In this document: piece by piece, positions 18,749 through 26,055 of the stretch
Layout of the letters: every line of letters begins with the position of its first letter
Position numbering within the stretch: the first letter of the stretch is position 1
Origin: Halobacteriovorax marinus SJ
Lineage (GTDB): Bacteria > Bdellovibrionota > Bacteriovoracia > Bacteriovoracales > Bacteriovoracaceae
Assembly: GCF_000210915.2 (NCBI RefSeq)
Contig: NC_016620.1
Span: forward strand, 868,001-932,000
DNA: 64,000 nt
Reading direction: 5' to 3'
Position numbers and translations under genes: made by a program
The notes under the pieces: generated by a model
Seen by the model: the letters and a program-made list of their open reading frames with translations, nothing else
The model's database searches: none
What the model was told of the DNA's origin: nothing

Positions 18749-19012
18749 TTATCCTATTCTGCCTACTAGGCCAACATCTCTAAGCTGATGAACAATACTC
18801 TCTACGATATTGCTTAACTCTGGCTTATCTACTTTACTTGTTTCCTCAATTTTTTGAGAGATTTCATTTATTGAAGTTTCACCGTCAAGTGCTTCCCAGA
18901 TAAATGCAGACATATAAGTGACCTGAAAGGACTTTCCTTCAGGGTTATTGAGGATTGGATTTGAACGATCTGTCGTTCTTTCTTTATTGTAATGACCTCT
19001 TTTAATAAACAT
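18749..19012 (-). CDS. Orphan PqqD-like (RiPP recognition element) protein
   Basis: The 87-residue protein contains the PqqD-like winged-helix pattern: NPEGKSFQVTYMSAFIWEALDGETSINEISQKI, then helices and DVGLVG. In PqqD this fold binds the leader of a ribosomal peptide for a radical SAM enzyme. Here no precursor or radical SAM gene is next to it. GGAGG lies before the ATG. A related stand-alone protein is encoded at 23896-24183. It could be a detached recognition element or a repurposed winged-helix protein. Confidence 0.7.
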   Translation of the reverse strand: MFIKRGHYNKERTTDRSNPILNNPEGKSFQVTYMSAFIWEALDGETSINEISQKIEETSKVDKPELSNIVESIVHQLRDVGLVGRIG

Positions 19013-19075
19013 TCAAACCTCCATGTTCTTTTCATCATAGGACAAAGATAGATCAATTCAAAGTTAGGAGTTCTC

Positions 19076-19087
19076 TTATTCGAATAA
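19076..19087. promoter_or_regulatory. 12-base palindrome upstream of the PqqD-like gene
   Basis: TTATTCGAATAA is a perfect 12-base palindrome. It lies between the divergent PqqD-like gene (start 19012) and the small gene at 19167. It shares the TTCGAA core with the other TTCG...CGAA sites in this island but lacks their 5-base spacer. It could be an operator; this is inference. Confidence 0.3.
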
Positions 19088-19166
19088 TCCTAATTGCTTG
19101 TAACTCATATTGAAGAGTGAAAGGAGTTACGAGATAGTTTATAGGTCTACTTATAAGGAGTTCTAT

Positions 19167-19358
19167 ATGAGTATTTTATTAAACGAAGGTAGTGAAAGAT
19201 TTATTGAATATGGAAATGAAAAACTAACGAGAGAGTTTTTAAAAGAGAGAATTACTGAGCTTAGAACATGTTTAAGCGAAGAGGATGGATGCGACCTTCT
19301 CCTTACGAAGAAAAATCTAGAGTTGAATAATCGACTATTTGAGAGCTGTTTTTCCTAA
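19167..19358 (+). CDS. Small hypothetical protein (63 aa)
   Basis: I do not recognise this 63-residue protein. It begins MSILLNEGSERFIEYGNEKL and is predicted to be mostly helical, with three cysteines (TCLSEEDGC and SCF). The start is supported by AAGGAG six bases before the ATG; an in-frame ATG at 19110 lacks such a site. It lies just upstream of the osmotic-stress genes but is separated from them by a region with operator-like repeats. It could be a real small cytoplasmic protein. Confidence 0.5.
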   Translation: MSILLNEGSERFIEYGNEKLTREFLKERITELRTCLSEEDGCDLLLTKKNLELNNRLFESCFS

Positions 19359-19384
19359 CTAAGTAGTTAGAAGTACATAGCTGG

Positions 19385-19429
19385 TTCGGTAAAATCGAAT
19401 AGGGTGTATAACATCTTCGGTATTTTGAA
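19385..19429. promoter_or_regulatory. Candidate operator/promoter of the ablB transcription unit
   Basis: TTCGGTAAAATCGAA (19385-19399) is an imperfect inverted repeat, TTCGG-N5-TCGAA. A second partial copy, TTCGGTATTTTGAAA, starts at 19416. TATAAC at 19407-19412 sits 16 bases after TTCGGT and could be a -10 element. The same pair of elements (TTCGG-N5-CCGAA, then TTCGGTATTT) precedes the NhaR-like regulator gene. A shared LysR-type binding site is the simplest reading. Confidence 0.5.
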
Positions 19430-19450
19430 ATCTTTAGCTATGATAGATTT

Positions 19451-19624
19451 ATGAAAAATTACGAAAAAAAGAAAGACATTGAAAAAGAAAATTTAACAGA
19501 AGAAGAGAAGACTGCTCGTGAGAGAGATCTTGAGAATGAAATTCAAATGATGAATTTCAAGAGATCACTCGGTTCTGTGAGAACAGGTCTTAAGACTAAG
19601 AAAGATTGCTTATCTAGGTTATAA
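19451..19624 (+). CDS. Possible small charged protein (57 aa)
   Basis: An open frame of 57 codons starts MKNYEKKKDIEKENLTEEEK and ends in KKDCLSRL. It is highly charged and would form a helix. It lies between the operator-like repeats and ablB, ending 27 bases before the ablB start, so it would be the first gene of that operon. The ribosome-binding site is weak, which lowers confidence. It may be a genuine small protein or just a leader region. Confidence 0.35.
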   Translation: MKNYEKKKDIEKENLTEEEKTARERDLENEIQMMNFKRSLGSVRTGLKTKKDCLSRL

Positions 19625-19651
19625 AATAATTTAAGAAGAGAGATAGTAAAG

Positions 19652-20488
19652 ATGAATTACGACCAGCTAGAAAGCGTCGATGGCTCCCTGACTCAACATG
19701 GGAAGTATAATGATCGTCTCTATATTATGAAGCTGGCGAAGTCCGGCGATATCTCAAAAGCAATAAGTAAAATTGAAGGTCTGGCCAAGCGTAAAAACTA
19801 TGGCAAAATCTTTGCGAAGGTTTCTAACCTAAGTGCAAAGTACTTTGGTGAAGGCAAGTATAGCCTTGAAGCAAAAGTTCCAAATCTATACAACGGAAGT
19901 AGGGATGGTTATTTCTTCTCAAAGTATCTCGATGATCAAAGAGAAGAAATTGATGATGAATCTATTGCTAGCGTTGTAAAGCTTGCTGAAAAGAAAAAAA
20001 ATAGTTCAAAAAATATAGATGAAGAAATGACTTTTGAAGAGTTAAGTGAAGATGACGTAGATGATATTGTAAAAATCTATAAAGTTGTCTTTAAAACTTA
20101 TCCTTTTCCCATCTTTGATCCAAAGTATGTTCTGGATTCTCTAAAAGAGAACGTCAGGATTTTTGGTGCAAAGGTTAATGGGAAAATCATTGCTGTTTCA
20201 TCCTGTGAAATTGACTACGATGCAGAGAATGTTGAAATGACTGACTTCGCAACACTCCCAGAGTATCGAGGTAAAGGAATTTCCCATAAACTCCTCTCTT
20301 TAATGGATTTAAAGATGAAGCTGGCAGGAATTAAAACAGCTTATACTATTGCTCGTTCAAAATCGTTTGGGATGAATATTACTTTTTCAAGAAGAGATTA
20401 TTCATTTGCGGGAACGCTAAAGAATAATACGAATATATCAGGCAGCATTGAGAGTATGAATGTCTGGTACAAGCGACTAAGTTTCTAA
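19652..20488 (+). CDS. ablB: Beta-lysine N6-acetyltransferase (AblB)
   Basis: AblB acetylates beta-lysine to N-epsilon-acetyl-beta-lysine, a compatible solute made under salt stress. The protein has the family's N-terminal region (GSLTQHGKYNDRLYIMKL, KIFAKVS) and a GNAT domain from about residue 135. The GNAT motif is TLPEYRGKGISHKLLS, followed by the near-diagnostic AYTIARSKSFGMNITF and SGSIESMNVWYK. Its usual partner, lysine 2,3-aminomutase (AblA), is not encoded in this window. Downstream genes for a Na+/solute symporter and MscS suggest an osmotic-stress operon. Confidence 0.88.
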   Translation: MNYDQLESVDGSLTQHGKYNDRLYIMKLAKSGDISKAISKIEGLAKRKNYGKIFAKVSNLSAKYFGEGKYSLEAKVPNLYNGSRDGYFFSKYLDDQREEIDDESIASVVKLAEKKKNSSKNIDEEMTFEELSEDDVDDIVKIYKVVFKTYPFPIFDPKYVLDSLKENVRIFGAKVNGKIIAVSSCEIDYDAENVEMTDFATLPEYRGKGISHKLLSLMDLKMKLAGIKTAYTIARSKSFGMNITFSRRDYSFAGTLKNNTNISGSIESMNVWYKRLSF

Positions 20489-20532
20489 TTAAATAAAACA
20501 TAATATTAATTTTTAAAAAAAGGATTCAACCT

Positions 20533-21954
20533 ATGGTGGTTTATAGTTTTCTATTTTTTCTACTTCTATTTGTATTGATAGGAGTTTCCTCAACTCTTAA
20601 AAGTAAGAAGAATAATTCAGACTACCTAATGGCGGGACAAGATATCAAACCTTGGTTGGCCGCCCTTTCTGCGGTTGCGACTAATAATAGTGGATATATG
20701 TTTATTGGTATGATTGGTTATACATATACCAGCGGGTTACAATCTATCTGGCTAATGGTTGGATGGATCTTTGGTGATTACATTGTAAGTAATTTTGTTC
20801 ACAAGAAACTTAGAGTACAAGCAGAAGAGAAGAATATGCTAAGTTTTGGAGGGGTTCTTTCAAGATGGTATGGTGAAGACTTTAAAAAATTAAGGTTGTT
20901 AGCAGGTGTTATAACTGTTCTCTTCCTTGGTGTATATGCTGCCGCTCAGTTTAAGGCCGGAAGTAAGGCTCTCCATGTTCTCTTTGGTTGGGACTATAGT
21001 ACGGGAGCAATAATTGGAAGTATTATCGTTTTTGCTTACTGCCTATCTGGTGGACTTAGAGCGTCTATCTGGACTGACGCTGCTCAATCTATTGTCATGA
21101 TTTTTGCGATGGCAATGTTATTCTTTGTTGGTGTGAGCAATACTGGTGGATTCTCATCTTACTTATCAAATTTAAATTCTGTGGCACCAGGGTACCTGAG
21201 TGTAATCCCAACTGGACTTGCCATTGATAATTCTATGGGAGTCTTTCTCTTTATTGTTGGTTGGATCTTCGGTGGTTTCGGAATTATCGGTCAACCACAT
21301 ATCATGATTCGATTTATGACTATAAATAATTCTGAAAGTATGAATAAGACACGTGCTTACTACTATGCTTGGTATATTGCTTTTTACGCATTAACAATTG
21401 GTGTAGGGCTTACTGCGAGACTGATTTTACCAGAGGCCAGCAACTTTGATGCTGAATTAGCACTTCCTCTAATGAGTCAGGCGCTACTTCCAAAAGTATT
21501 AATTGGAGTTGTGTTAGCGGGAATTTTCTCTGCCACTATGTCTACAGCTGACTCACAAATTCTGAGTTGCTCAGCGGCGTTTACAATGGATATTTTTCCA
21601 AAAGGAAAATCAAATTTATGGATTACCAAGCTTACAACAGCGTGTGTGACAGTGATGGCACTATTGATTGCACTCTATGGTAGTAAGAATGTTTTTGAAC
21701 TTGTTCTTATATCATGGTCTGTTTTATCGGCAGCCTTTGGTCCACTCTTACTTCTCTTTGCAATAGGAAAGAGATTAACTGAAGCGAGTGCAATTGCTGT
21801 AGTTCTCTCTGGAGTTATAGTTACAGTTATCTGGAGAGCAATTGGGCTTGGAGGAACAATGTTTGAAGTTGCTCCTGGAATGATTGCAGGTTTTCTGACA
21901 TACTTTGTATTATCTAAACTTACTGAGTATGTACCTAAGGAAAGTGAATGCTAG
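20533..21954 (+). CDS. Sodium:solute symporter (SSS family)
   Basis: The 473-residue protein has about 13 hydrophobic segments and SSS-family signatures. These include the SDYLMAGQDIKPWLAALSAVATNNSGYMFIG start, GGLRASIWTDAAQSIVM and AGIFSATMSTADSQILSCS, the last containing sodium-binding serine/threonine residues. It resembles PutP/OpuE proline transporters, which import osmoprotectants with sodium. It lies 44 bases after ablB and overlaps the mscS-like gene by seven bases. Proline or betaine uptake is inferred from the context. Confidence 0.9.
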   Translation: MVVYSFLFFLLLFVLIGVSSTLKSKKNNSDYLMAGQDIKPWLAALSAVATNNSGYMFIGMIGYTYTSGLQSIWLMVGWIFGDYIVSNFVHKKLRVQAEEKNMLSFGGVLSRWYGEDFKKLRLLAGVITVLFLGVYAAAQFKAGSKALHVLFGWDYSTGAIIGSIIVFAYCLSGGLRASIWTDAAQSIVMIFAMAMLFFVGVSNTGGFSSYLSNLNSVAPGYLSVIPTGLAIDNSMGVFLFIVGWIFGGFGIIGQPHIMIRFMTINNSESMNKTRAYYYAWYIAFYALTIGVGLTARLILPEASNFDAELALPLMSQALLPKVLIGVVLAGIFSATMSTADSQILSCSAAFTMDIFPKGKSNLWITKLTTACVTVMALLIALYGSKNVFELVLISWSVLSAAFGPLLLLFAIGKRLTEASAIAVVLSGVIVTVIWRAIGLGGTMFEVAPGMIAGFLTYFVLSKLTEYVPKESEC

Positions 21955-22829
21955 AAGAGCTCGCCGTATACTCATACCCATTGGGTGTGAGTATAATTTT
22001 TATCCTCTTATATCTATATTTTCGTTTAAAGATTAAGAGAGCTGAAAAATTAAAGTTAAAGAATATAAAGAAAAGGGAGATTCATGGAGCTGTAGAAACA
22101 GATTCTCCCGTTGAAAATGATGAAAAAGATATTAAAGAGAGGGGGATTCATGCTATTGAAGACCGTTTCTCTTTCATCAGTAAAGCTCTACCCCTTGCGC
22201 TCTTTGGAATATGGTCTATCGTTGTCTTTATTCCTTATCTAGGAAGTATTCCCTCTGTTTATATTTCAATAATTGCGGCCATCCTCTCTGTTATAGCGGG
22301 TGTGTCTCTAAGACCTTTCTTGGAAAACTTATTCTCTGGAGTTGTGATCTCATTTTTTAAGTTTATTAAGATTGGTGATACCGTCATCATTGACGATCAC
22401 TACGGCTTAATTGAAGAAATCGGCTTAACTTATTCCATCGTAAAGAAATGGGATTGGAATAGAGTTGTTATTCCAAATTCAAAGTTAATTCAAAAAGAAA
22501 TTCAAAACCTCACAATTAACGATCAGTATATTTGGGCCCATATCGAGTTCTATGTTTCTCCTGAGACAGATCTAGAGGAGCTTGAGAAATGGGCGAAAGA
22601 AAGTCCATTGAAGTCCAAGTATTTTGCAAATACGGAAGAGCCGACGTTTTGGGTAATGGGACTAGAGAAGGATTCAATTAGATGTTGGGTCGCTGCCTGG
22701 GCCGATAATCCTAGTGATGCGTGGGAGCTTCGAAATGATATGCGAACAAGCCTTCTGAAGAGGCTGCAGCAAGAAGGGGTTAGCTTTCACCTTAACCATT
22801 GGAAAACTAATTTAATTTCAAGTAGTTAA
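21948..22829 (+). CDS. MscS-family mechanosensitive ion channel
   Basis: Hydrophobic segments at about residues 8-24 and 75-120 lead into the MscS pore-lining helix and beta domain: RPFLENLFSGVVISFFKFIKIGDTV, then VIPNSKLIQKEIQNLT. MscS channels open during hypo-osmotic shock to release solutes. At 293 residues it is close to MscS in length. AAGGAAAG precedes the ATG, which lies within the end of the symporter gene. Together with AblB and the symporter it completes an operon for synthesis, uptake and release of osmolytes. Confidence 0.88.
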   Translation: MLEELAVYSYPLGVSIIFILLYLYFRLKIKRAEKLKLKNIKKREIHGAVETDSPVENDEKDIKERGIHAIEDRFSFISKALPLALFGIWSIVVFIPYLGSIPSVYISIIAAILSVIAGVSLRPFLENLFSGVVISFFKFIKIGDTVIIDDHYGLIEEIGLTYSIVKKWDWNRVVIPNSKLIQKEIQNLTINDQYIWAHIEFYVSPETDLEELEKWAKESPLKSKYFANTEEPTFWVMGLEKDSIRCWVAAWADNPSDAWELRNDMRTSLLKRLQQEGVSFHLNHWKTNLISSS

Positions 22830-22840
22830 GTCTTGTTGCG

Positions 22841-22888
22841 TTCGGTTTATCCGAATGGGTCGTTTGGTTATTGTTGTTCGGTATTTCC
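22841..22888. promoter_or_regulatory. Candidate operator of the NhaR-like regulator gene
   Basis: TTCGGTTTATCCGAA (22841-22855) is a perfect 5-base inverted repeat with a 5-base spacer. TTCGGTATTTCC follows at 22877. The same two elements precede the ablB operon, and TTCGATTTAGCCGAA precedes the antiporter gene. The position upstream of a LysR-type gene suggests autoregulation. No binding has been shown. Confidence 0.5.
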
Positions 22889-22931
22889 TCAGTTAGAATA
22901 AGATATATTCGTATTTAACTAACTGAGGAAA
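22884..22931 (+). promoter_or_regulatory. 13-bp inverted repeat covering the ribosome-binding site of the NhaR-like gene
   Basis: TTTCCTCAGTTAG (22884-22896) is perfectly complementary to CTAACTGAGGAAA (22919-22931), with a 22-base spacer. The right arm contains the GAGGAA ribosome-binding site, three bases before the ATG at 22934. If both arms are transcribed, the stem would hide the site and limit translation. It could instead be a DNA-level operator. There is no T-run, so it is not a terminator. Confidence 0.55.
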
Positions 22932-22933
22932 GT

Positions 22934-23893
22934 ATGCATAAATTAAAAGATATTAATTGGAATCATCTCTACTGCTTTTATGAAGTGGCCAAGGCGCAGT
23001 CTTTAAAGAAGGGTGCTAAGAATATTGGAACGGCTTCTTCAACTCTTAGTGAGCAGTTAAAGAAATTAGAAGAAAAATTTAATAAGAAGTTATTTGTTAG
23101 AAGTCCCAAAGGGCTTTCTCTCACAACCGATGGCGCTCAGTTATTTGATAAGACTCGAGTTATTTTTGAAGAGGGGAGTAAGATACTTGAGCACTTTTCA
23201 GATGATGTGGTTGGCGGATATCCAGTGAATGTTGGTATCGAGGAGACGATTACATATGATCTTGCTTGTGAGTTTGCTTCCCAGTATTGGGACCTCTATA
23301 CTCCCTACGGTACAGTGAACACCATTAGGCAATCAGAGCACGATATTTTGGTAGAGAATCTTATTCAAGGAAATATTGATTGGGGGATATCTCTTCGAAA
23401 GCCTAAGAGAAAGAGTTTGGACTATCAAGAGATCGGCTCGTTCGAAGTTGTCTTTTGTTGTTCGCTGGATCTGTACAATAAATTTAAGAGCGAGAAAGAT
23501 ATTCTTGTGAATATTCCTTTTGCAGAGAATAGCTGGGATAAGAGTTTGAATCGAACGATTTACCAGTACCTTAGAAAGAAGGGGATTATTCCTAAGGAGA
23601 AAATCTTCAGTGATCACTCTGACTTTGTAAATAAACTCTGTGATAGAGGTCGTTGTGTGATGTTTATTCCTAAGAATCCTCTAGAGGAATATCCTGGTCT
23701 TAAAACTTTCCAACTTGATGAGCCCATTAAGGTTTCTCTCTTTGCAATTTGGAAGAAGAATGATGAGGGATTGATTTCCATAAGAAAGCTTAAAGAGTTA
23801 ATCCAAACAAAACTCTCATATGTTCCAGAGAGATATGAAGATGTTGATTTACAGATTGAAGTATCAGAAGTTTCAGATGATTTGTTGAAGTGA
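22934..23893 (+). CDS. LysR-family regulator, NhaR-like
   Basis: The N-terminal winged helix (INWNHLYCFYEVAKAQSLKKG, TASSTLSEQLKKLEEKFNKKLF) resembles NhaR, the activator of the E. coli nhaA sodium/proton antiporter gene, whose start reads NYNHLYYFWHV. An effector-binding domain fills residues 90-300. It sits between the osmotic-stress operon and a cation/proton antiporter operon. TTCG...CGAA motifs precede its own gene and both neighbouring operons. A role as sodium or osmotic-stress regulator of this island is inferred. Length 319 residues is normal. Confidence 0.85.
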   Translation: MHKLKDINWNHLYCFYEVAKAQSLKKGAKNIGTASSTLSEQLKKLEEKFNKKLFVRSPKGLSLTTDGAQLFDKTRVIFEEGSKILEHFSDDVVGGYPVNVGIEETITYDLACEFASQYWDLYTPYGTVNTIRQSEHDILVENLIQGNIDWGISLRKPKRKSLDYQEIGSFEVVFCCSLDLYNKFKSEKDILVNIPFAENSWDKSLNRTIYQYLRKKGIIPKEKIFSDHSDFVNKLCDRGRCVMFIPKNPLEEYPGLKTFQLDEPIKVSLFAIWKKNDEGLISIRKLKELIQTKLSYVPERYEDVDLQIEVSEVSDDLLK

Positions 23894-23895
23894 TT

Positions 23896-24183
23896 TTAGT
23901 GTTCTAATCTCTTAAACTCTACGAGTTTTGCTTTGTTCAGTTTTTCAATGATCTCAGAAACCTTCTCTGTTAGATCGACAGAGTTATTCTTAGAATTCGC
24001 ACGTAGCTCATTACAAAGTTGAGTTACGGAGGATTCTCCTGAGCAGAGTTCCCATATAAGTAAAATGGCAGAGTTTGTAGAGTAGGCCTTCCCCTCGCTA
24101 TTTAAGAGCATGAAGTTCTCGTCTTTATCCTTGGCCAATTTTCCCTTTTTAACAGGGTAGAGGTTATCAAGTTGTGATTCCAT
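23896..24183 (-). CDS. Second orphan PqqD-like protein
   Basis: This 95-residue protein has the PqqD-like arrangement: DKDENFMLLNSEGKAYSTNSAILLIWELCSGESSVTQLCNEL, a helical segment, then LNKAKLV. It resembles the protein encoded at 18749-19012 in length and fold pattern, although identity looks low. No RiPP precursor or radical SAM gene is adjacent. AAGGAGG gives a strong ribosome-binding site. It ends two bases after the convergent NhaR-like gene. Confidence 0.68.
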   Translation of the reverse strand: MESQLDNLYPVKKGKLAKDKDENFMLLNSEGKAYSTNSAILLIWELCSGESSVTQLCNELRANSKNNSVDLTEKVSEIIEKLNKAKLVEFKRLEH

Positions 24184-24253
24184 ATTTCCTCCTTGTTAGT
24201 ACTCCCTTATCTTAACACCCCAGCAAAACACACTCACGAAGTAAGTTTTGAGC

Positions 24254-24268
24254 TTCGATTTAGCCGAA
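24254..24268. promoter_or_regulatory. TTCG-N7-CGAA operator-like site upstream of the antiporter gene
   Basis: TTCGATTTAGCCGAA matches the site before the NhaR-like gene (TTCGGTTTATCCGAA) at 13 of 15 positions. It lies between the divergent second PqqD-like gene and the antiporter gene starting at 24391. It fits the T-N11-A style of LysR-type sites. Confidence 0.45.
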
Positions 24269-24294
24269 TATCTGTAATCAGTGGGTTTTGATGC

Positions 24295-24306
24295 GTGGCG
24301 CGCCAC
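24295..24306. repeat. GC-rich 12-base perfect palindrome
   Basis: GTGGCGCGCCAC is a perfect palindrome in an otherwise AT-rich intergenic region, 85 bases before the antiporter start. It could bind a dimeric regulator or form a short hairpin. Nothing identifies its partner. Confidence 0.4.
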
Positions 24307-24390
24307 TCCACAGGAGTTCAAATACATAGAAGTGTACTTAATTCATTATTTTTAGGATAAAATTTTCTAAATACTATATTAAGGTGACAA

Positions 24391-25551
24391 ATGAATCTAT
24401 CAATTACAAATGACCTTGAATATCTAGCAATATTCACACTAGTTCTTATTCTTCCAAAATTACTACTTAGGTTTCGACTCCCATCTGGAATCACGGCCCT
24501 CGTTATCGGGATAATGTTCTCGATGATTGATCCTACAATTCAGGATGATCGACTCTTTAGGTTTCTCTCTCAAATTGGCATTACTTCACTCTTTCTCTTC
24601 GCTGGACTTGAAGTGGATTTTGGAGAATTAAAGAGTGACGGAAAGTACCTCTCTAAGTATATCGGAAAATCTCTCGTTGTTATTTTGCTAATGGTTTTAG
24701 GACTGAGTGAGTTTTTTGATCTCAGCTATCCAAGTGCAACAATTCTCGCTCTGGGGATCTTTACTCCTTCAGCAGGTTTTATCATGAACTCTATGCACTC
24801 GTTTAATATGGGAGAAGACCAAGAGTATTGGGTGAAGTCTAAGGCAATTAGTAAGGAGTTGATGTCAGTCGTGCTGCTGTTCATTGCTCTGCAAGGGCAC
24901 GATATTAAATCAATGTTGATATCATTGATTTTCTTCGCGGCCCTCTTTGCATTTCTTCCGCTTATCTTTAAGCTCTATTTTAAATTTATTTCCCCATATG
25001 CTCCAAATTCAGAAATCCCATTCCTAGTTGTTCTCTCCCTCACTGCCGGAGTTATTTCTAAAGAACTAGGAACATACTATCTAGTAGGGGCCTTCATCGT
25101 AGGTCTAATTGGTTCAAGATTTAAGCACAAAATTTTTAAAGACGATGAGCAAATGCTCTTTAGCGCTCTCGCTGGATTCTTTAATGTCTTTCTTCCATTC
25201 TACTTCTTTCAAGCGGGGCTTAAGATCTCTGTTGGTGAGCTAACGATGGACTCTTTTATTCTAGGTATAATTTTCATCGTGATCTTTGTGCCACTTAGAA
25301 TTATTCTAACAAGCTCAAGTTTAAAGTATATCTTAAAGGAATTTATCAATAAGCCTTATCAGATTTCTCTCTCTCTCATGCCAACACTTATCTTTGGTTT
25401 AGTTGCAGCGGGAGCTCTAAGAAATAGAGGAGAGGTAGATTCAAAACTTATTTATGCACTTATTTTCTATACATTGATTTCAAGCTTACTTCCTTCAATC
25501 TTTTTCTCTCTTAGAAAAGGTGAGGCAAAACAGGTAGAGCAACAGGGGTAG
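24391..25551 (+). CDS. CPA2-type cation:proton antiporter
   Basis: The 386-residue membrane protein has about 12 hydrophobic segments and the Kef/NapA-like core. RLPSGITALVIGIMFSMIDP, GITSLFLFAGLEVDFGELK and the ALGIFTPSAGFIMNS discontinuous-helix region mark the CPA2 family. No C-terminal TrkA-N domain is present. It would exchange Na+ or K+ for protons. AAGGTG precedes the ATG. A DUF2391 membrane protein gene follows after three bases. Proximity to the NhaR-like gene supports a sodium-stress role. Confidence 0.88.
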   Translation: MNLSITNDLEYLAIFTLVLILPKLLLRFRLPSGITALVIGIMFSMIDPTIQDDRLFRFLSQIGITSLFLFAGLEVDFGELKSDGKYLSKYIGKSLVVILLMVLGLSEFFDLSYPSATILALGIFTPSAGFIMNSMHSFNMGEDQEYWVKSKAISKELMSVVLLFIALQGHDIKSMLISLIFFAALFAFLPLIFKLYFKFISPYAPNSEIPFLVVLSLTAGVISKELGTYYLVGAFIVGLIGSRFKHKIFKDDEQMLFSALAGFFNVFLPFYFFQAGLKISVGELTMDSFILGIIFIVIFVPLRIILTSSSLKYILKEFINKPYQISLSLMPTLIFGLVAAGALRNRGEVDSKLIYALIFYTLISSLLPSIFFSLRKGEAKQVEQQG

Positions 25552-25554
25552 AGT

Positions 25555-26055
25555 ATGACAAAAGATCGCTTTAAGTCTGAGATTAAGCAAGTTGGTGGCT
25601 ACTTAAAAGAAGTCGTTACCTTCTTTGATTCATCAGGAAAACCGATTAGTCATGTTGTAAATCCACTCATGGTTGAATTGAGACCACGAGATATCACTCA
25701 GATTTTTGTCGGAGCACTCCTAGTTTCTTCGCCTCTATGTTTTACGGAAGAAGTTTGGGTTCTGAGCATGAATCTTAGAAATGAGAATGTAATCTACCTT
25801 GGCATTTGTTCTATCGTAGTTGTGCTTCTCTTTGTCTATTTCAACTTCTACCGAGATAAGCTAAGAGGAAATGTCATTGAATTTATAAAGAGGATTATTG
25901 CCATCTATGCCATATCAATTCTAAGTATTGTCTTAGTTCTCTTTCTCATCGATAAGTTTCCAATTATGACAACTCCCTATATCGCTTTAAAGAGGGTTAT
26001 TATCATCGGGTTCCCATCTATATTTGGAGCTGTGATTACAGACTCTTTAAAGTAA
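25555..26055 (+). CDS. DUF2391-like membrane protein
   Basis: The 166-residue protein has a charged N-terminal 50 residues, then four hydrophobic segments. GALLVSSPLCFTEEVWVLS and GFPSIFGAVITDSLK resemble the DUF2391 family of integral membrane proteins of unknown function. It follows the antiporter gene after three bases and is almost certainly co-transcribed. It may assist or modulate the antiporter. Its end overlaps the convergent znuB gene. Confidence 0.7.
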   Translation: MTKDRFKSEIKQVGGYLKEVVTFFDSSGKPISHVVNPLMVELRPRDITQIFVGALLVSSPLCFTEEVWVLSMNLRNENVIYLGICSIVVVLLFVYFNFYRDKLRGNVIEFIKRIIAIYAISILSIVLVLFLIDKFPIMTTPYIALKRVIIIGFPSIFGAVITDSLK

